Assembly: GCA_964617665.1 (NCBI GenBank)
Contig: CAZUAH010000261.1
Location: 1 to 18,762, forward strand
Origin: JADHUC01 sp964617665
GTDB taxonomy: Bacteria; Planctomycetota; Planctomycetia; Pirellulales; Pirellulaceae
Length of the DNA: 18,762 bases
Direction of reading: 5' to 3'
A program made the translations under genes and the position numbers. Shown one piece after another: positions 1 through 7,719 of the stretch (the first letter of the stretch is position 1; the number at the start of each line of letters is the position of its first letter). The notes under the pieces are model-generated. The model did not search any database and had not been told where the DNA came from. It saw only the letters and a list, made by a program, of their open reading frames with translations.

Positions 1-85
1 ATCCGTGGCCACAGAAGATTCTTGCAGCGGAGCAACCGGTACAACCATCGGGACTAAGTTGCGCGATGCATCAAAGCCGATGGCT

Positions 86-355
86 CTAACCCTCTCCTTC
101 CGCATCACTTGACTTCAGCTCATCCTGGAGTTTCTGGCCCAGCACGGACTTGATTTTCTTGAATTCCGTTCCGCTTATATCGCCTTCCTCCCGCAACTCG
201 CGAAAATCCGTCAATAAATCACTAGATGTCGCGCGAGTATTCCCCGAACGGTCTCGAAACCAGATCACCACGTATGCCCCAATCGCGCAAAGCACCAGAA
301 GGGCTGTGACCCACAAAACCGCTTGAGCCGATGTGGACTGAAGGAACTCGAACAT
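86..355 (-). CDS. Small SHOCT-like single-pass membrane protein
   Basis: This is an 89-residue protein. It has one strongly hydrophobic segment at about residues 12-33 (rich in V, L, A and I, ending before WFRDRSG), followed by a hydrophilic tail. The tail pattern at about residues 47-78 (leucines spaced around FRELREEGDISGTEF, then K and L residues) fits the short SHOCT-type domain often found at the C-terminus of small bacterial membrane proteins. SHOCT is thought to mediate oligomerisation or interaction, and no enzymatic role is visible. The ATG at 353-355 is preceded on the minus strand by a GGTGG that may serve as a weak ribosome binding site. The gene is divergent from the DUF1559 gene. 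The open frame and TM-plus-SHOCT layout make it a likely real gene; its function is unknown. Confidence 0.7.
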   Translation of the reverse strand: MFEFLQSTSAQAVLWVTALLVLCAIGAYVVIWFRDRSGNTRATSSDLLTDFRELREEGDISGTEFKKIKSVLGQKLQDELKSSDAEGEG

Positions 356-829
356 GGCCGGCCACCCATGCCAGCGAAACTGCTATTTTCAACCCTTGTG
401 GCCGAATGGACACGATCAATATTATGCACATTGCACCCTCGGAGTCCAGCTTTGGCAATTCTTCCGACGCAAACTGTTTATTCAAAGGGGTTTGTGACGT
501 TCGAGCCATTCTACCGGACAGGCGGTCGGGCAACATTTCGGTCCGCCGTTGACACTGCTTTCCACCAGTCGTACGCTGAGGAGACTATGCTGTTTCCTAG
601 TCGCGGCGTTCCAGTTACGATCGTTACGCCGGTTCTTCTGTGGAGGTTTGCTCGCGTGACGGGCAGGCGGGCAGATCAGTCGCGTGCGATCCGCAGCGGG
701 ATTGCCGCAACAATGCCGGCGTCGAGCGGCGGTCTTGGACGCATCAATTCGCCGTCGAGGCAGTATGCGCAAATCGTTCTGGTTACGCGGAAAGGTCCGT
801 AATCTTCCATTCCCCGAATCGAGAAGATC
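356..829. other. Non-coding divergent spacer
   Basis: This stretch lies between the divergent SHOCT-like (-) and DUF1559 (+) genes and should hold both promoters. A TTGGCA at 453-458 followed 17 bases later by TGTTTA is a weak sigma-70-like pair. A possible 71-codon frame (ATG at 587 with GGAG four bases upstream, ending at 802) is arginine- and serine-rich and resembles nothing I recognise, so it is not called. Nothing else is evident. Confidence 0.4.
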
Positions 830-1768
830 ATGATCCCGTTCACTTGTCCACACTGCGGAGCGCAAACGGACGTGTACGAGGAATATGCCGGACAGACGGG
901 GCCATGCGCCGTGTGTGGCCGGCCCATCACCGTACCCTATCCGTCCACTGCCGTCACACAACCCTCCAGGCCCTCCGAGGCTTCAGCAGAGCACGGCGAT
1001 ACACCTCGCCGCTCGAAGTCGTCCGCCCTAGTCCTCGTGGCCGTGATCGCAGCGGGGCTGCTGGGCGTGGTGATCGTCGGGGGAATTCTAATCGCCATGG
1101 TGTTTCCCGCCGTATCGGCGGCCAGATCACAGGCCCAGAAGACGAAGTCCGCGAATAATATGAAGACTATCGCGGCGGCCATGTTCAGCTACGAGGCCGA
1201 TCACGGCTGCTACCCGCCAGCCTTCATTGCCGACGAGGACGGCAAACCGATGCACAGTTGGCGCGTATTGCTGCTGCCATATCTGGGCCCCGGATACGAT
1301 CACATCTATGACCAGTACAACTTCGATGAACCGTGGGATGGCCCGAACAACATGAATCTGCGTTACGCCATGCCTCCCGAGTATGCATGCCCGGCGGATC
1401 CTGATGCTCGCGCCCAGTGTGAAACCAGCTACATGGTGGTTATTGGCGACGAGACGATGTTTCCTGGCGGTACGTCCGTCATGCGTGCCCAAATCACGGA
1501 CGAAACGGCGTACACGATCATGCTAGCTCAGACGCCATCGTCCGGCGTTTGCTGGATGGAGCCAAAGGACCTGGACGCAGATCAAATGCGGTTCGAGGTC
1601 AACGGACGCTTAGGCGTCGAGATGGGAAGCAGACATCCTGGGGGCGCTCATGTGGTAATGGCCGATGGCGAGAGCCAATTCCTCACCGAAGATGCACCTC
1701 CAGACGCCGTGGAAGCGATGACCACAATCGCCGGTAACGAATCGATTCCATGGTACGCGTTCGAGTAG
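830..1768 (+). CDS. DUF1559 prepilin-like protein with zinc ribbon
   Basis: This 312-residue protein belongs to the DUF1559 (type II secretion G-like) group that is greatly expanded in planctomycetes. The N-terminus carries a zinc-ribbon pattern with C6-x2-C9 and C26-x2-C29. A low-complexity linker leads to a hydrophobic helix at about residues 65-92. After it comes the segment with SANNMKTIAAAMFSYEADHG and a YPPA motif, which resembles the start of the prepilin-like fold. The family hallmark H-X9-DG is exact: H269, then D279-G280, near the C-terminus. The zinc ribbon before the membrane helix makes this the subtype with a cytoplasmic Zn-binding head. The start is ATG with GAGAAG seven bases upstream. 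The gene converges with the secreted-protein gene 41 bases downstream. The molecular role of the family is not established. Confidence 0.92.
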   Translation: MIPFTCPHCGAQTDVYEEYAGQTGPCAVCGRPITVPYPSTAVTQPSRPSEASAEHGDTPRRSKSSALVLVAVIAAGLLGVVIVGGILIAMVFPAVSAARSQAQKTKSANNMKTIAAAMFSYEADHGCYPPAFIADEDGKPMHSWRVLLLPYLGPGYDHIYDQYNFDEPWDGPNNMNLRYAMPPEYACPADPDARAQCETSYMVVIGDETMFPGGTSVMRAQITDETAYTIMLAQTPSSGVCWMEPKDLDADQMRFEVNGRLGVEMGSRHPGGAHVVMADGESQFLTEDAPPDAVEAMTTIAGNESIPWYAFE

Positions 1769-1809
1769 CCTCCTCCGGCCAGCCGTCGGCGCCGTGACGG
1801 GGCAAACGT

Positions 1810-2757
1810 TCAGCGGTTCGTCTTGGCGGCGGGCCCATGCCCCGCTTGTTTTGGACGGCCCCATTTGCCATCGCTGAAAACGCACTCGCGCGGATCAAAC
1901 TCGGTGAGCGACTCAAGCGAAAGTGACGGGACCGGGCCTGTTCCCTCGCGCTCGACGATTCGCGACCATGGGGCCATGTCATCAGGATCCTCGTCGCGTG
2001 TGGCTGTTTCGCCGCTGGCCAGAATCAGTTCCAACGCAAGCACTTTGCGCAGGATGTCTGGTGGTACTTCCTTTTTTTTGACGGCCTTGAGTTCCTCCAG
2101 GGTCAAAACTTCAGAAAAGCGAGCAAAGGCCTTTTGCGCAACCGGTCGACTGGCCATAGTAATCGCCGTCGCTCGTTTGCCCCTCCGAAATGACCGCATC
2201 GCCTTCAAGAGCACGCCGTTCCCTTCGTCGTCTTCGCTGCCTTCCGGCCCCGCGTTCTTGGCCGAATCCTGCAGGAGGTTGCGATCATGGTTGGGATCCA
2301 GTAGATAGGCCATCGCTCGAAATCTCCGTTCCTCGGCTGGCGAGCGTGCGAGCCCCGCCATGCCCAACAACGAACTGCGGCCCAGTTTCTCCGGATCCAA
2401 ATGGGCGGCGAGCAAATACAGCCGAAGGCCGGTAGCTCTGGCGTCCGGGTCCTTGCGTTTTTCCGCCAGCTCCTCTGCGTAATCGCGATAGGCTGCAGGC
2501 TTATCGGGACTGAGCGTCTGAAGGCGTTCGTCGGAGACGGCGATCAAGATGTCGTCGATCTCTGAACGCGGAAGCTCCCGCAATTGCGTCTGGCCATTGG
2601 GAAGTAGCTGCCGAACAACGACCAAGTTGTCATCTTGGCGTTCGAGATAGCCAATAATCGGCTGATCTTTGCCCTTTTCGAAGATGATCACACCCCAGAC
2701 CGGTGAAGCCTGAGCCGCAAACACTAATAAGGAAAAAGAAACGAGCAGCCTTCTCAT
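1810..2757 (-). CDS. Secreted protein of unknown function
   Basis: The open frame reaches an ATG at 2793, but the ATG at 2755-2757 is preferred. It places a clean signal peptide at the N-terminus (MRRLLVSF, a hydrophobic core, then small residues around AQASPVWG), giving 315 residues. The mature protein starts with VIIFEKGKDQPIIGYL and a basic/acidic region resembling a small beta domain (about residues 25-70; QPIIGYLERQDDNLVVV). It continues with a helical, charge-rich region containing AAHLDPEKLGRSSLLGMAGL. The C-terminus is proline- and glycine-rich and disordered in appearance. I do not recognise a defined catalytic motif. It lies 111 bases downstream of the BBP7 gene on the same strand and may share its transcript. 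It is probably periplasmic or surface-exposed. Confidence 0.8.
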   Translation of the reverse strand: MRRLLVSFSLLVFAAQASPVWGVIIFEKGKDQPIIGYLERQDDNLVVVRQLLPNGQTQLRELPRSEIDDILIAVSDERLQTLSPDKPAAYRDYAEELAEKRKDPDARATGLRLYLLAAHLDPEKLGRSSLLGMAGLARSPAEERRFRAMAYLLDPNHDRNLLQDSAKNAGPEGSEDDEGNGVLLKAMRSFRRGKRATAITMASRPVAQKAFARFSEVLTLEELKAVKKKEVPPDILRKVLALELILASGETATRDEDPDDMAPWSRIVEREGTGPVPSLSLESLTEFDPRECVFSDGKWGRPKQAGHGPAAKTNR

Positions 2758-2868
2758 TGGCGGCACACCACAGGATACCGAGAGACAATGCACGCTATAC
2801 CGACACTGTCAACGATAGCCGCCTGGTGCCTAAAGTGCAAACGTTTCGCACCCCATATGCGGAGCTGG

Positions 2869-4263
2869 CTAGTGCTTGAAGGTGATACCGAAACTGAGAG
2901 CTTGGAGCCAGAAGTCCGTGTCTCGTATGCCGACAAATGCAGGATTACCCGGCCCGAAGAGCCCTCCGCCCAACAGTTGGGTGCCGTTCACGGTCGGCTG
3001 CCCCATCGACATGTCAACCTGCTGGCCAGCCAACGCCACATCGCTCCAGTATAAGAAAGAGTAGCCGAGCGAGGCTTCCAGCTGACTGGTAAGGCGGCAG
3101 GTCAATTTGATCTCGGCTTCCGGTATGACGGCAAAGTCGTCTCGAGAGTATGTTCCATCGTTCGTCGGCATTGCCAGCAGCCCATGACGAGGGAAGAGCG
3201 TGGCTACACCAGCCGGTGGTGTGCGGGTCGACCAGCCAGAGATAGTCAACGTTTCCTGCATATTCCCTATGCTCATCTTGCCCATGATCGAAAGCGTGAA
3301 TGGCCCGCGATCATATTCGGTCTGCAGCCCCAGTTCCAAGCCGTGAAACTCGTTGCGGACATCGAACAGGTCATTGAATTCAAACTGAGTTCCTACTGGG
3401 AATGTCCCGCCGAGTTGCGTCATGCGATGATTGACATTGAGGCTGTCGTCAATTCGTGTGAATTGATAGCCGATCAACAAATCCGCGCGGCGGTTGGATT
3501 GGCTGAGGAGATTGTATCGCATGTAGGTCTCGGCACCCAGCACATCGTTTGTAGCCGTTGCCCGAAGATCACCGGTTCGTAGTCCTGGCCCCGTGACAAT
3601 CAGAGCGTCCGGACCGTTGAAGACGGGATTGGGGTCGGTATTGTAGAAAGGCCGCGCAATGAGAGGAATTCCGGCAGCATTGGACGCCGCAGCGTAACCA
3701 GTCTTGTCGCCTTCAAGGGCAAAGAATCTGGCGCCGACTCCGATAGTCTCTTCCTCGTTAAACCAGGCCCCAAGAGACACTCGGCTAGACGCCTGCAGTC
3801 CGGTCCCGACATACTCATCGCCAAACCGCACAGGTGAGCCTGGCAGCACGCCTGTTGCCCCTCCCGTTACCAATGGCGGCAGCCATCGTCCCCTGGTCCA
3901 TGCGTGCATGTACTCAAGGGTTACCCAAGGACTGTGAAACAGCGGCCCGTAGCAGGAGATGCCGTCGTCACCGGGGGCATCTAGAATCTCCAGCTCGGTG
4001 ACATCAGGTTCGTCGTCCTGGACGTAACTGATGAAGCCCGTCGCGGAGTCTTCATCGATGAACGCACCGTCGGGCACGGTCTCGTCTGCTCCTTCATCAT
4101 CAATAAACCCCGTATAGCCAGGGAACGCAGCGGTCCCATTGGCCGTCTGAGATGAGTCAGTGGAAGACGGATTCGCCTGCCCCACCGCTTGACTCTGGAA
4201 TAGGGTGACAGCAAGAACAACTGTTCCGATGGTCGTAATCGCTCTGATCGAACTCATGGTCAT
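2869..4263 (-). CDS. BBP7 family outer-membrane beta-barrel protein
   Basis: The frame is open up to an ATG at 4344, but starting at the ATG at 4261-4263 gives 464 residues with a good signal peptide (SIRAITTIGTVVLAVTLF, then cleavage near AVGQA). A second ATG two codons later is an equally acceptable start. The acidic, disordered stretch after the signal peptide (many D, E, T and G residues) is followed by a long run of alternating polar and hydrophobic segments such as YMRYNLLSQSNRRADLLIGY and GLELGLQTEYDRGPFTLSIM. This is typical of the BBP7 family of planctomycete beta-barrel outer-membrane proteins. The C-terminus FWLQALSFGITFKH ends in an aromatic-rich beta strand, as expected for a barrel. 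The function of the family is unknown. The gene is divergent from the SecA-like gene across a 361-base spacer. Confidence 0.88.
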   Translation of the reverse strand: MTMSSIRAITTIGTVVLAVTLFQSQAVGQANPSSTDSSQTANGTAAFPGYTGFIDDEGADETVPDGAFIDEDSATGFISYVQDDEPDVTELEILDAPGDDGISCYGPLFHSPWVTLEYMHAWTRGRWLPPLVTGGATGVLPGSPVRFGDEYVGTGLQASSRVSLGAWFNEEETIGVGARFFALEGDKTGYAAASNAAGIPLIARPFYNTDPNPVFNGPDALIVTGPGLRTGDLRATATNDVLGAETYMRYNLLSQSNRRADLLIGYQFTRIDDSLNVNHRMTQLGGTFPVGTQFEFNDLFDVRNEFHGLELGLQTEYDRGPFTLSIMGKMSIGNMQETLTISGWSTRTPPAGVATLFPRHGLLAMPTNDGTYSRDDFAVIPEAEIKLTCRLTSQLEASLGYSFLYWSDVALAGQQVDMSMGQPTVNGTQLLGGGLFGPGNPAFVGIRDTDFWLQALSFGITFKH

Positions 4264-4624
4264 AATCCGCTTCGGCTGAGTGACTCTATTTACGCATACA
4301 ACTAAATCGACTACTACAGGCCCGAATTGCAGGAAAAGCGACATATCCGGAATACTTTGCGCAGATTACCTGAGCGGCTCCAGATTCGTAAGAGTCCCAC
4401 AAACAACGCCCTCAGACAGGGAAAATGCTCGTACTTCACGCGTTCATCGGATTATGTCGGCTGTGCGAGTTAGATGGGTTGAGACGAATGTGACGAGAAT
4501 CTGTGGCAATGCGGCCGACTCGCAAACGGTCACCTCCGATACCATTTCGTAACTTCTCGTTTGGCGTTACCATCATTTGCGGCAAGTGTGATTCAGCTCG
4601 GGGCGTCCAAATGGAATCAATTGG
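4264..4624. other. Divergent spacer between BBP7 and SecA-like genes
   Basis: This non-coding stretch must contain the promoters for the BBP7 gene (-) and the SecA-like gene (+). I see no convincing -35/-10 pair, no strong hairpin and no conserved small ORF. Only a weak purine-rich AATGGAATC precedes the SecA-like ATG at 4625. Confidence 0.4.
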
Positions 4625-6601
4625 ATGAAAGCAGTGCAAGCAGACAAGAAAAGCTCGCGTGGGTTTGGTCGTCATCTGGGCAGTTTGTTGGGGAGTCCCG
4701 CCAAAGGACGGCTCGCTCGTTGGAACGCAATGCGGGACCAGGTCGCATCTCTTGAGCCCAGCCTTCAGAAAGAATCTGACCATGAATTGAGAAAACGCAG
4801 CCTTTCGCTTCGCTATCGCGCCAAGAGTGGTGAGAAACTGAACGGATTGCTGCCCGAGGCTTACGCGCTGGTCCGAGAGGCAGGTGTGAGAAGCCTTGGT
4901 ATGCGCCATTTCGATTCTCAGATAATTGGAGGCATCGCGCTGTTCCAGAGCAACATCGCCGAAATGGAAACCGGCGAAGGCAAAACGCTGACAGCGACAT
5001 TGCCCCTGTACTTGCACGGATTGAGCGGTAAGGGAGCTCATCTGGCCACAGTAAACGACTATCTGGCCGCTCGTGACGCCGAATGGATGCGCCCGATCTA
5101 CAGCCTATTGGGACTGTCGGTGGGCGTGATCCAGACGCAAGATTCACAGGACCAACGACGCGAAGCATACTCCTGCGACATCACGTACGGCACGGCCAAA
5201 GAATTTGGCTTCGATTTCCTCCGTGACCGGCTGCTGCTGCGCCGCATGGGACGCCAGCAGGCCGATTTCTTGGGTGAAGGCAGCACTGAACGCTGGGACG
5301 ACACGGGCGAACAGCCTGTTCAGCGGAGTGTGCATTTCGCCTTGGTGGACGAAGCCGACAGCGTGCTGATTGACGAGGCACGGACCCCGCTGATCATCGG
5401 CTCGTTAGGCGAGGAGGCGCTTGAGAAGGTGGTCGCAACGTACCTGTGGGCGGCCAAGAACGCTCCTACGTTCGTGGAGGATGAACATTTCGACTACGAC
5501 CACGATACGAAAAAGGCGGAGTTGACGGCAGTCGGCCGTCAGTTCCTCCGCGCTCTTCCCCAGGACGACATCTTGCGGTCCGTTGGACTGATCGACTTGT
5601 ACCAGTACATGGAACGGGCCATCAAGGTGCATCGCGATTACCACCTGGATCGCGAGTACGTGGTGAACGACGACGGCGAGATTGTCATTGTCGATGAGTT
5701 TACGGGGCGCTTGGCCGAGGGCCGTAAATGGCGAGACGGAATCCACCAAGCGATCGAAGCCAAGGAAGATGTCGAGGTCACTGTTCCCACAGGTCAGGCC
5801 GCTAGGATCACGGTGCAAGACCTATTCCTCCGCTATCGGCATTTGGCTGGCATGACGGGCACAGCAATGAGCTCGGCTCGCGAGTTTCGCAAGATCTACA
5901 AGATGCGTGTAATCAAGATCCCAACCAACAAGCCCGTACAACGGAAGAGACTGCCGGCACGCATTTTCGGCACGGCGGACGCAAAATGGAACGCGATTGC
6001 CGAGGAAGTCCGCGAAATGCATGACATCGAACGTCCGATCTTGATTGGCACTCGCTCAATCGACAAATCCGAGCACTTATCTCAGCTACTCTCCGCGCAG
6101 GGCATCGACCACCAAGTTCTCAATGCCCAAAAGGTTGCCGAGGAAGCTGGTATCGTAGAACGAGCAGGCGAGCCCGGCAAAGTAACCGTTGCCACAAATA
6201 TGGCGGGGCGAGGCACGGATATTAAGCTCGGCGAGGGGGTTGCTGAAAAAGGTGGCCTGCACGTCATCCTGACCGAAATGCACGACGCCGCGCGCATCGA
6301 CCGCCAATTGTGCGGGCGGTGCGGACGACAGGGTGACAACGGTACGTTTCGCTATTTCCTTTCTCTGGAGGACGACATCATCGAAACCGGTTTTGGTCCC
6401 AAGAAGGGCGACCGCTGTCGTGATCTTGGCGCAAAGACCGAACAGCGAGTAGAAGGGCAAAGTCGCCTATTCCGCGCGGCTCAGAAGAAGGTCGAACGAC
6501 GGCACTTCCGTGACCGATCCGTGTTGCTGCATCACGAAAAACAGCGAAAGAAGATGCAGCGAGAAATGGGCCAGGATCCCTACTTGGACACGCCGGACTA
6601 A
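4625..6601 (+). CDS. Short SecA-like translocation ATPase paralogue
   Basis: This 658-residue protein has the SecA DEAD motor. Walker A is METGEGKT (M114-T121) and Walker B is DEADS at D242, followed by VLIDEARTPLIIG. A region resembling the preprotein cross-linking domain follows, then DEFTGRLAEGRKW and GMTGTAMSS. The second RecA half has GTRSIDKSE, TNMAGRGTDIKLG (T524 onward) and the arginine-finger region CGRCGRQGD (C563-D571). The sequence stops shortly after the start of the scaffold helix (KVERRHFRDRSVLLHHEKQR). The helical wing, the two-helix finger and the C-terminal zinc motif of housekeeping SecA (usually over 800 residues) are therefore absent. Such shortened SecA-like proteins are distinct from the essential SecA. 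Its stop codon overlaps the convergent RHH stop. Being next to HlyD and M50 genes, it is inferred to power or assist a dedicated export route. Confidence 0.9.
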   Translation: MKAVQADKKSSRGFGRHLGSLLGSPAKGRLARWNAMRDQVASLEPSLQKESDHELRKRSLSLRYRAKSGEKLNGLLPEAYALVREAGVRSLGMRHFDSQIIGGIALFQSNIAEMETGEGKTLTATLPLYLHGLSGKGAHLATVNDYLAARDAEWMRPIYSLLGLSVGVIQTQDSQDQRREAYSCDITYGTAKEFGFDFLRDRLLLRRMGRQQADFLGEGSTERWDDTGEQPVQRSVHFALVDEADSVLIDEARTPLIIGSLGEEALEKVVATYLWAAKNAPTFVEDEHFDYDHDTKKAELTAVGRQFLRALPQDDILRSVGLIDLYQYMERAIKVHRDYHLDREYVVNDDGEIVIVDEFTGRLAEGRKWRDGIHQAIEAKEDVEVTVPTGQAARITVQDLFLRYRHLAGMTGTAMSSAREFRKIYKMRVIKIPTNKPVQRKRLPARIFGTADAKWNAIAEEVREMHDIERPILIGTRSIDKSEHLSQLLSAQGIDHQVLNAQKVAEEAGIVERAGEPGKVTVATNMAGRGTDIKLGEGVAEKGGLHVILTEMHDAARIDRQLCGRCGRQGDNGTFRYFLSLEDDIIETGFGPKKGDRCRDLGAKTEQRVEGQSRLFRAAQKKVERRHFRDRSVLLHHEKQRKKMQREMGQDPYLDTPD

Positions 6602-6882
6602 GGAAGCACGATCTCCTTCCGCACCACGTCTTCCTGATCAGATACGGTCAGCTTCATATTGCGCTCTTTCGCTTCGGCGGCCACCTTCAGCAGGGCGATC
6701 CCCATCCGAAAAACGTCGGCGCGAGAAGTCTTGCCCAGCTTCTGCTTCAGCTCGTCAATCGTCTTGTCCAACTTCTCGTCGATGCCAACGGTGAAGGTCT
6801 TGTATGTTTTCTCAGTTATCACTTCAGCTGCCCAATGCCATCCGCATCGGCCTCCTTTCGGATGTTGTGTCGTGACCTGCAT
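6598..6882 (-). CDS. Ribbon-helix-helix-type small protein, possible regulator
   Basis: The frame gives 94 residues from an ATG at 6880-6882. The conserved part is KTYKTFTVGIDEKL (beta strand and helix A), then DELKQKLGKTSRADVFRMG and a long alanine-rich helix ALLKVAAEAKERN. This resembles ribbon-helix-helix DNA-binding proteins that carry a TSRADVFR-type helix. The true start is uncertain: the first 20 residues (rich in G, W, H and C) look non-native, and a GTG at 6820-6822 would begin the protein directly at VITEKTYK. Its stop overlaps that of the SecA-like gene by four bases in convergent orientation. It is transcribed away from the LEPR-XLL gene, with an AT-rich inverted repeat in the shared spacer, so local regulation of the cassette is plausible but unproven. 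Confidence 0.72.
   Translation of the reverse strand: MQVTTQHPKGGRCGWHWAAEVITEKTYKTFTVGIDEKLDKTIDELKQKLGKTSRADVFRMGIALLKVAAEAKERNMKLTVSDQEDVVRKEIVLP
6824..6858 (-). promoter_or_regulatory. Strong SD and five-codon upstream ORF before RHH GTG
   Basis: On the minus strand AAAGGAGG (6851-6858) lies nine bases before ATG at 6839-6841. That ATG opens a five-codon frame (M-A-L-G-S) ending in TGA at 6824-6826, one base before the in-frame GTG (6820-6822) of the RHH protein. The layout fits translational coupling. It also fits a frameshift separating the real start from the body of the gene. Confidence 0.35.
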
Positions 6883-6906
6883 CCTAATTGGAGATCACGG
6901 TACGAG

Positions 6907-6941
6907 TCAAGCATAAAGCAAGTGATTGTTGCTTGATTTTT
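6907..6941. promoter_or_regulatory. AT-rich inverted repeat, possible operator or attenuator
   Basis: Two nested inverted repeats lie in the divergent spacer: TCAAGC (6907-6912) with GCTTGA (6931-6936), and AAGCAA (6916-6921) with TTGCTT (6929-6934), loop of seven. A run of five T follows at 6937-6941 on the plus strand, and an AT-rich tract continues to about 6962, including GTATAA at 6957-6962. The position between the divergent RHH and LEPR-XLL genes suits an operator. The hairpin plus T-run could instead act as a terminator or attenuator. Confidence 0.4.
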
Positions 6942-7039
6942 AATTTATATTTAATCGTATAAGCCTTGATTCGCGACTCATTTGCTGGTAGTCTGTACGG
7001 GATGGGCAGGTACGTCGATTTGCATGCGGAGGTGCTGGC

Positions 7040-7399
7040 ATGACTGAGTTCTTCGCCTGGTTTGAAAAATCGCGAAAGAAAAACAGTGATCGATCGTGGC
7101 GAGATCGGCACCGAGTGCTGCTGGCGCTGGAGGTCCTTGAACCAAGGCAGATGTTGGCAGCGGATGGTTTTGGGGGCTTTGTCCCCATGAGCCCCACAGA
7201 ACATGTGTCGGACCAGGTCTGCGAGGGCGTATTCCTGGTTCCCTTTTGGAGCGAAGAACACGTATCACGTGGTGAAAAAACCGATGGTTTGGCTGACCGT
7301 GATGGCCCAACACAGATTTGCCTTGATGAGATTGCCGAAGAAATGGGAGAGCTGTTCGAAATCGAAGACCAAGAATTCTGGCCCTTGGACGCCGAGTAG
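7040..7399 (+). CDS. Miniature LEPR-XLL motif protein
   Basis: This 119-residue protein has a good start: ATG with GGAGG eight bases upstream (7026-7030 region). The N-terminal 30 residues are basic and amphipathic (EKSRKKNSDRSWRDRHR), then LLALEVLEPRQMLAADG places the LEPR-XLL motif at residues 33-39 (LEPRQML). In planctomycetes this motif is known near the N-terminus of very large surface or secreted proteins with repeats, where it is thought to act as a targeting or sorting signal. Here the part after the motif is only about 77 residues, is markedly acidic, and has two cysteines (in QVCEGV and TQICLDE). No repeat, enzyme or anchor domain is visible and no continuation is seen in other frames downstream. 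It directly precedes the GAF-HlyD, HlyD and M50 genes, so it is a candidate substrate or accessory peptide of that system. Confidence 0.8.
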   Translation: MTEFFAWFEKSRKKNSDRSWRDRHRVLLALEVLEPRQMLAADGFGGFVPMSPTEHVSDQVCEGVFLVPFWSEEHVSRGEKTDGLADRDGPTQICLDEIAEEMGELFEIEDQEFWPLDAE

Positions 7400-7719
7400 A
7401 CGAACTTGGTTCCCCCAAGGTGCCTGACCCTCATCTCTTAAGGTATGCCGACAAGATTTTCACCAACGCGGCAAAGAAATGCTCGATCCCACATTGGAAC
7501 TTAAATCCGTCATTCCCATCATAGATACATCTTGGATTTTATGTGGCTTGGAGACAGTGAGATGATCGATCTAAGTACGGTCATCTACTCTCCGGGAGGG
7601 TGAACCTTATTCCATACGGCTTCTGGAGTTGACCGGAGCGTGCTGGCGTTCCGATGACATTGCCCGGACGCGGGCGACACTTGTTTCCAATAACCTCTCT
7701 TCCGCATGCGGTGCTAGCC
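7400..7719. other. Leader region before GAF-HlyD gene
   Basis: These 320 bases separate the LEPR-XLL gene from the preferred start of the GAF-HlyD gene. They contain only small frames (19 and 28 codons from ATGs at 7445 and 7479) without support. Two short hairpins are visible: CTTGG/CCAAG just after the LEPR-XLL stop, and GCCCG/CGGGC at 7662-7675. Neither has a T-run. The stretch may hold a second promoter or a long untranslated leader. Confidence 0.35.

Noticed and set aside
1..48. Minus-strand frame open to the left edge (ATG at 46-48, VVPVAPLQESSV...)
   Set aside because: Only 16 codons are visible, there is no ribosome binding site, and no family can be recognised. It may be the start of a gene outside the window.
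323..802. 159-codon plus-strand frame in the left spacer
   Set aside because: It overlaps the start of the SHOCT-like gene, its residue composition is not protein-like, and it has no recognisable motif. Only the inner ATG at 587 has a ribosome binding site.
2835..2851. Near-palindrome GTGCAAACGTTTCGCAC between the BBP7 and secreted-protein genes
   Set aside because: The symmetry is broken by an extra base and there is no T-run. A single such match is expected by chance.
4436..5168. Minus-strand frames opposite the SecA-like gene start
   Set aside because: They are antisense to conserved SecA motifs including Walker A, with no motifs of their own.
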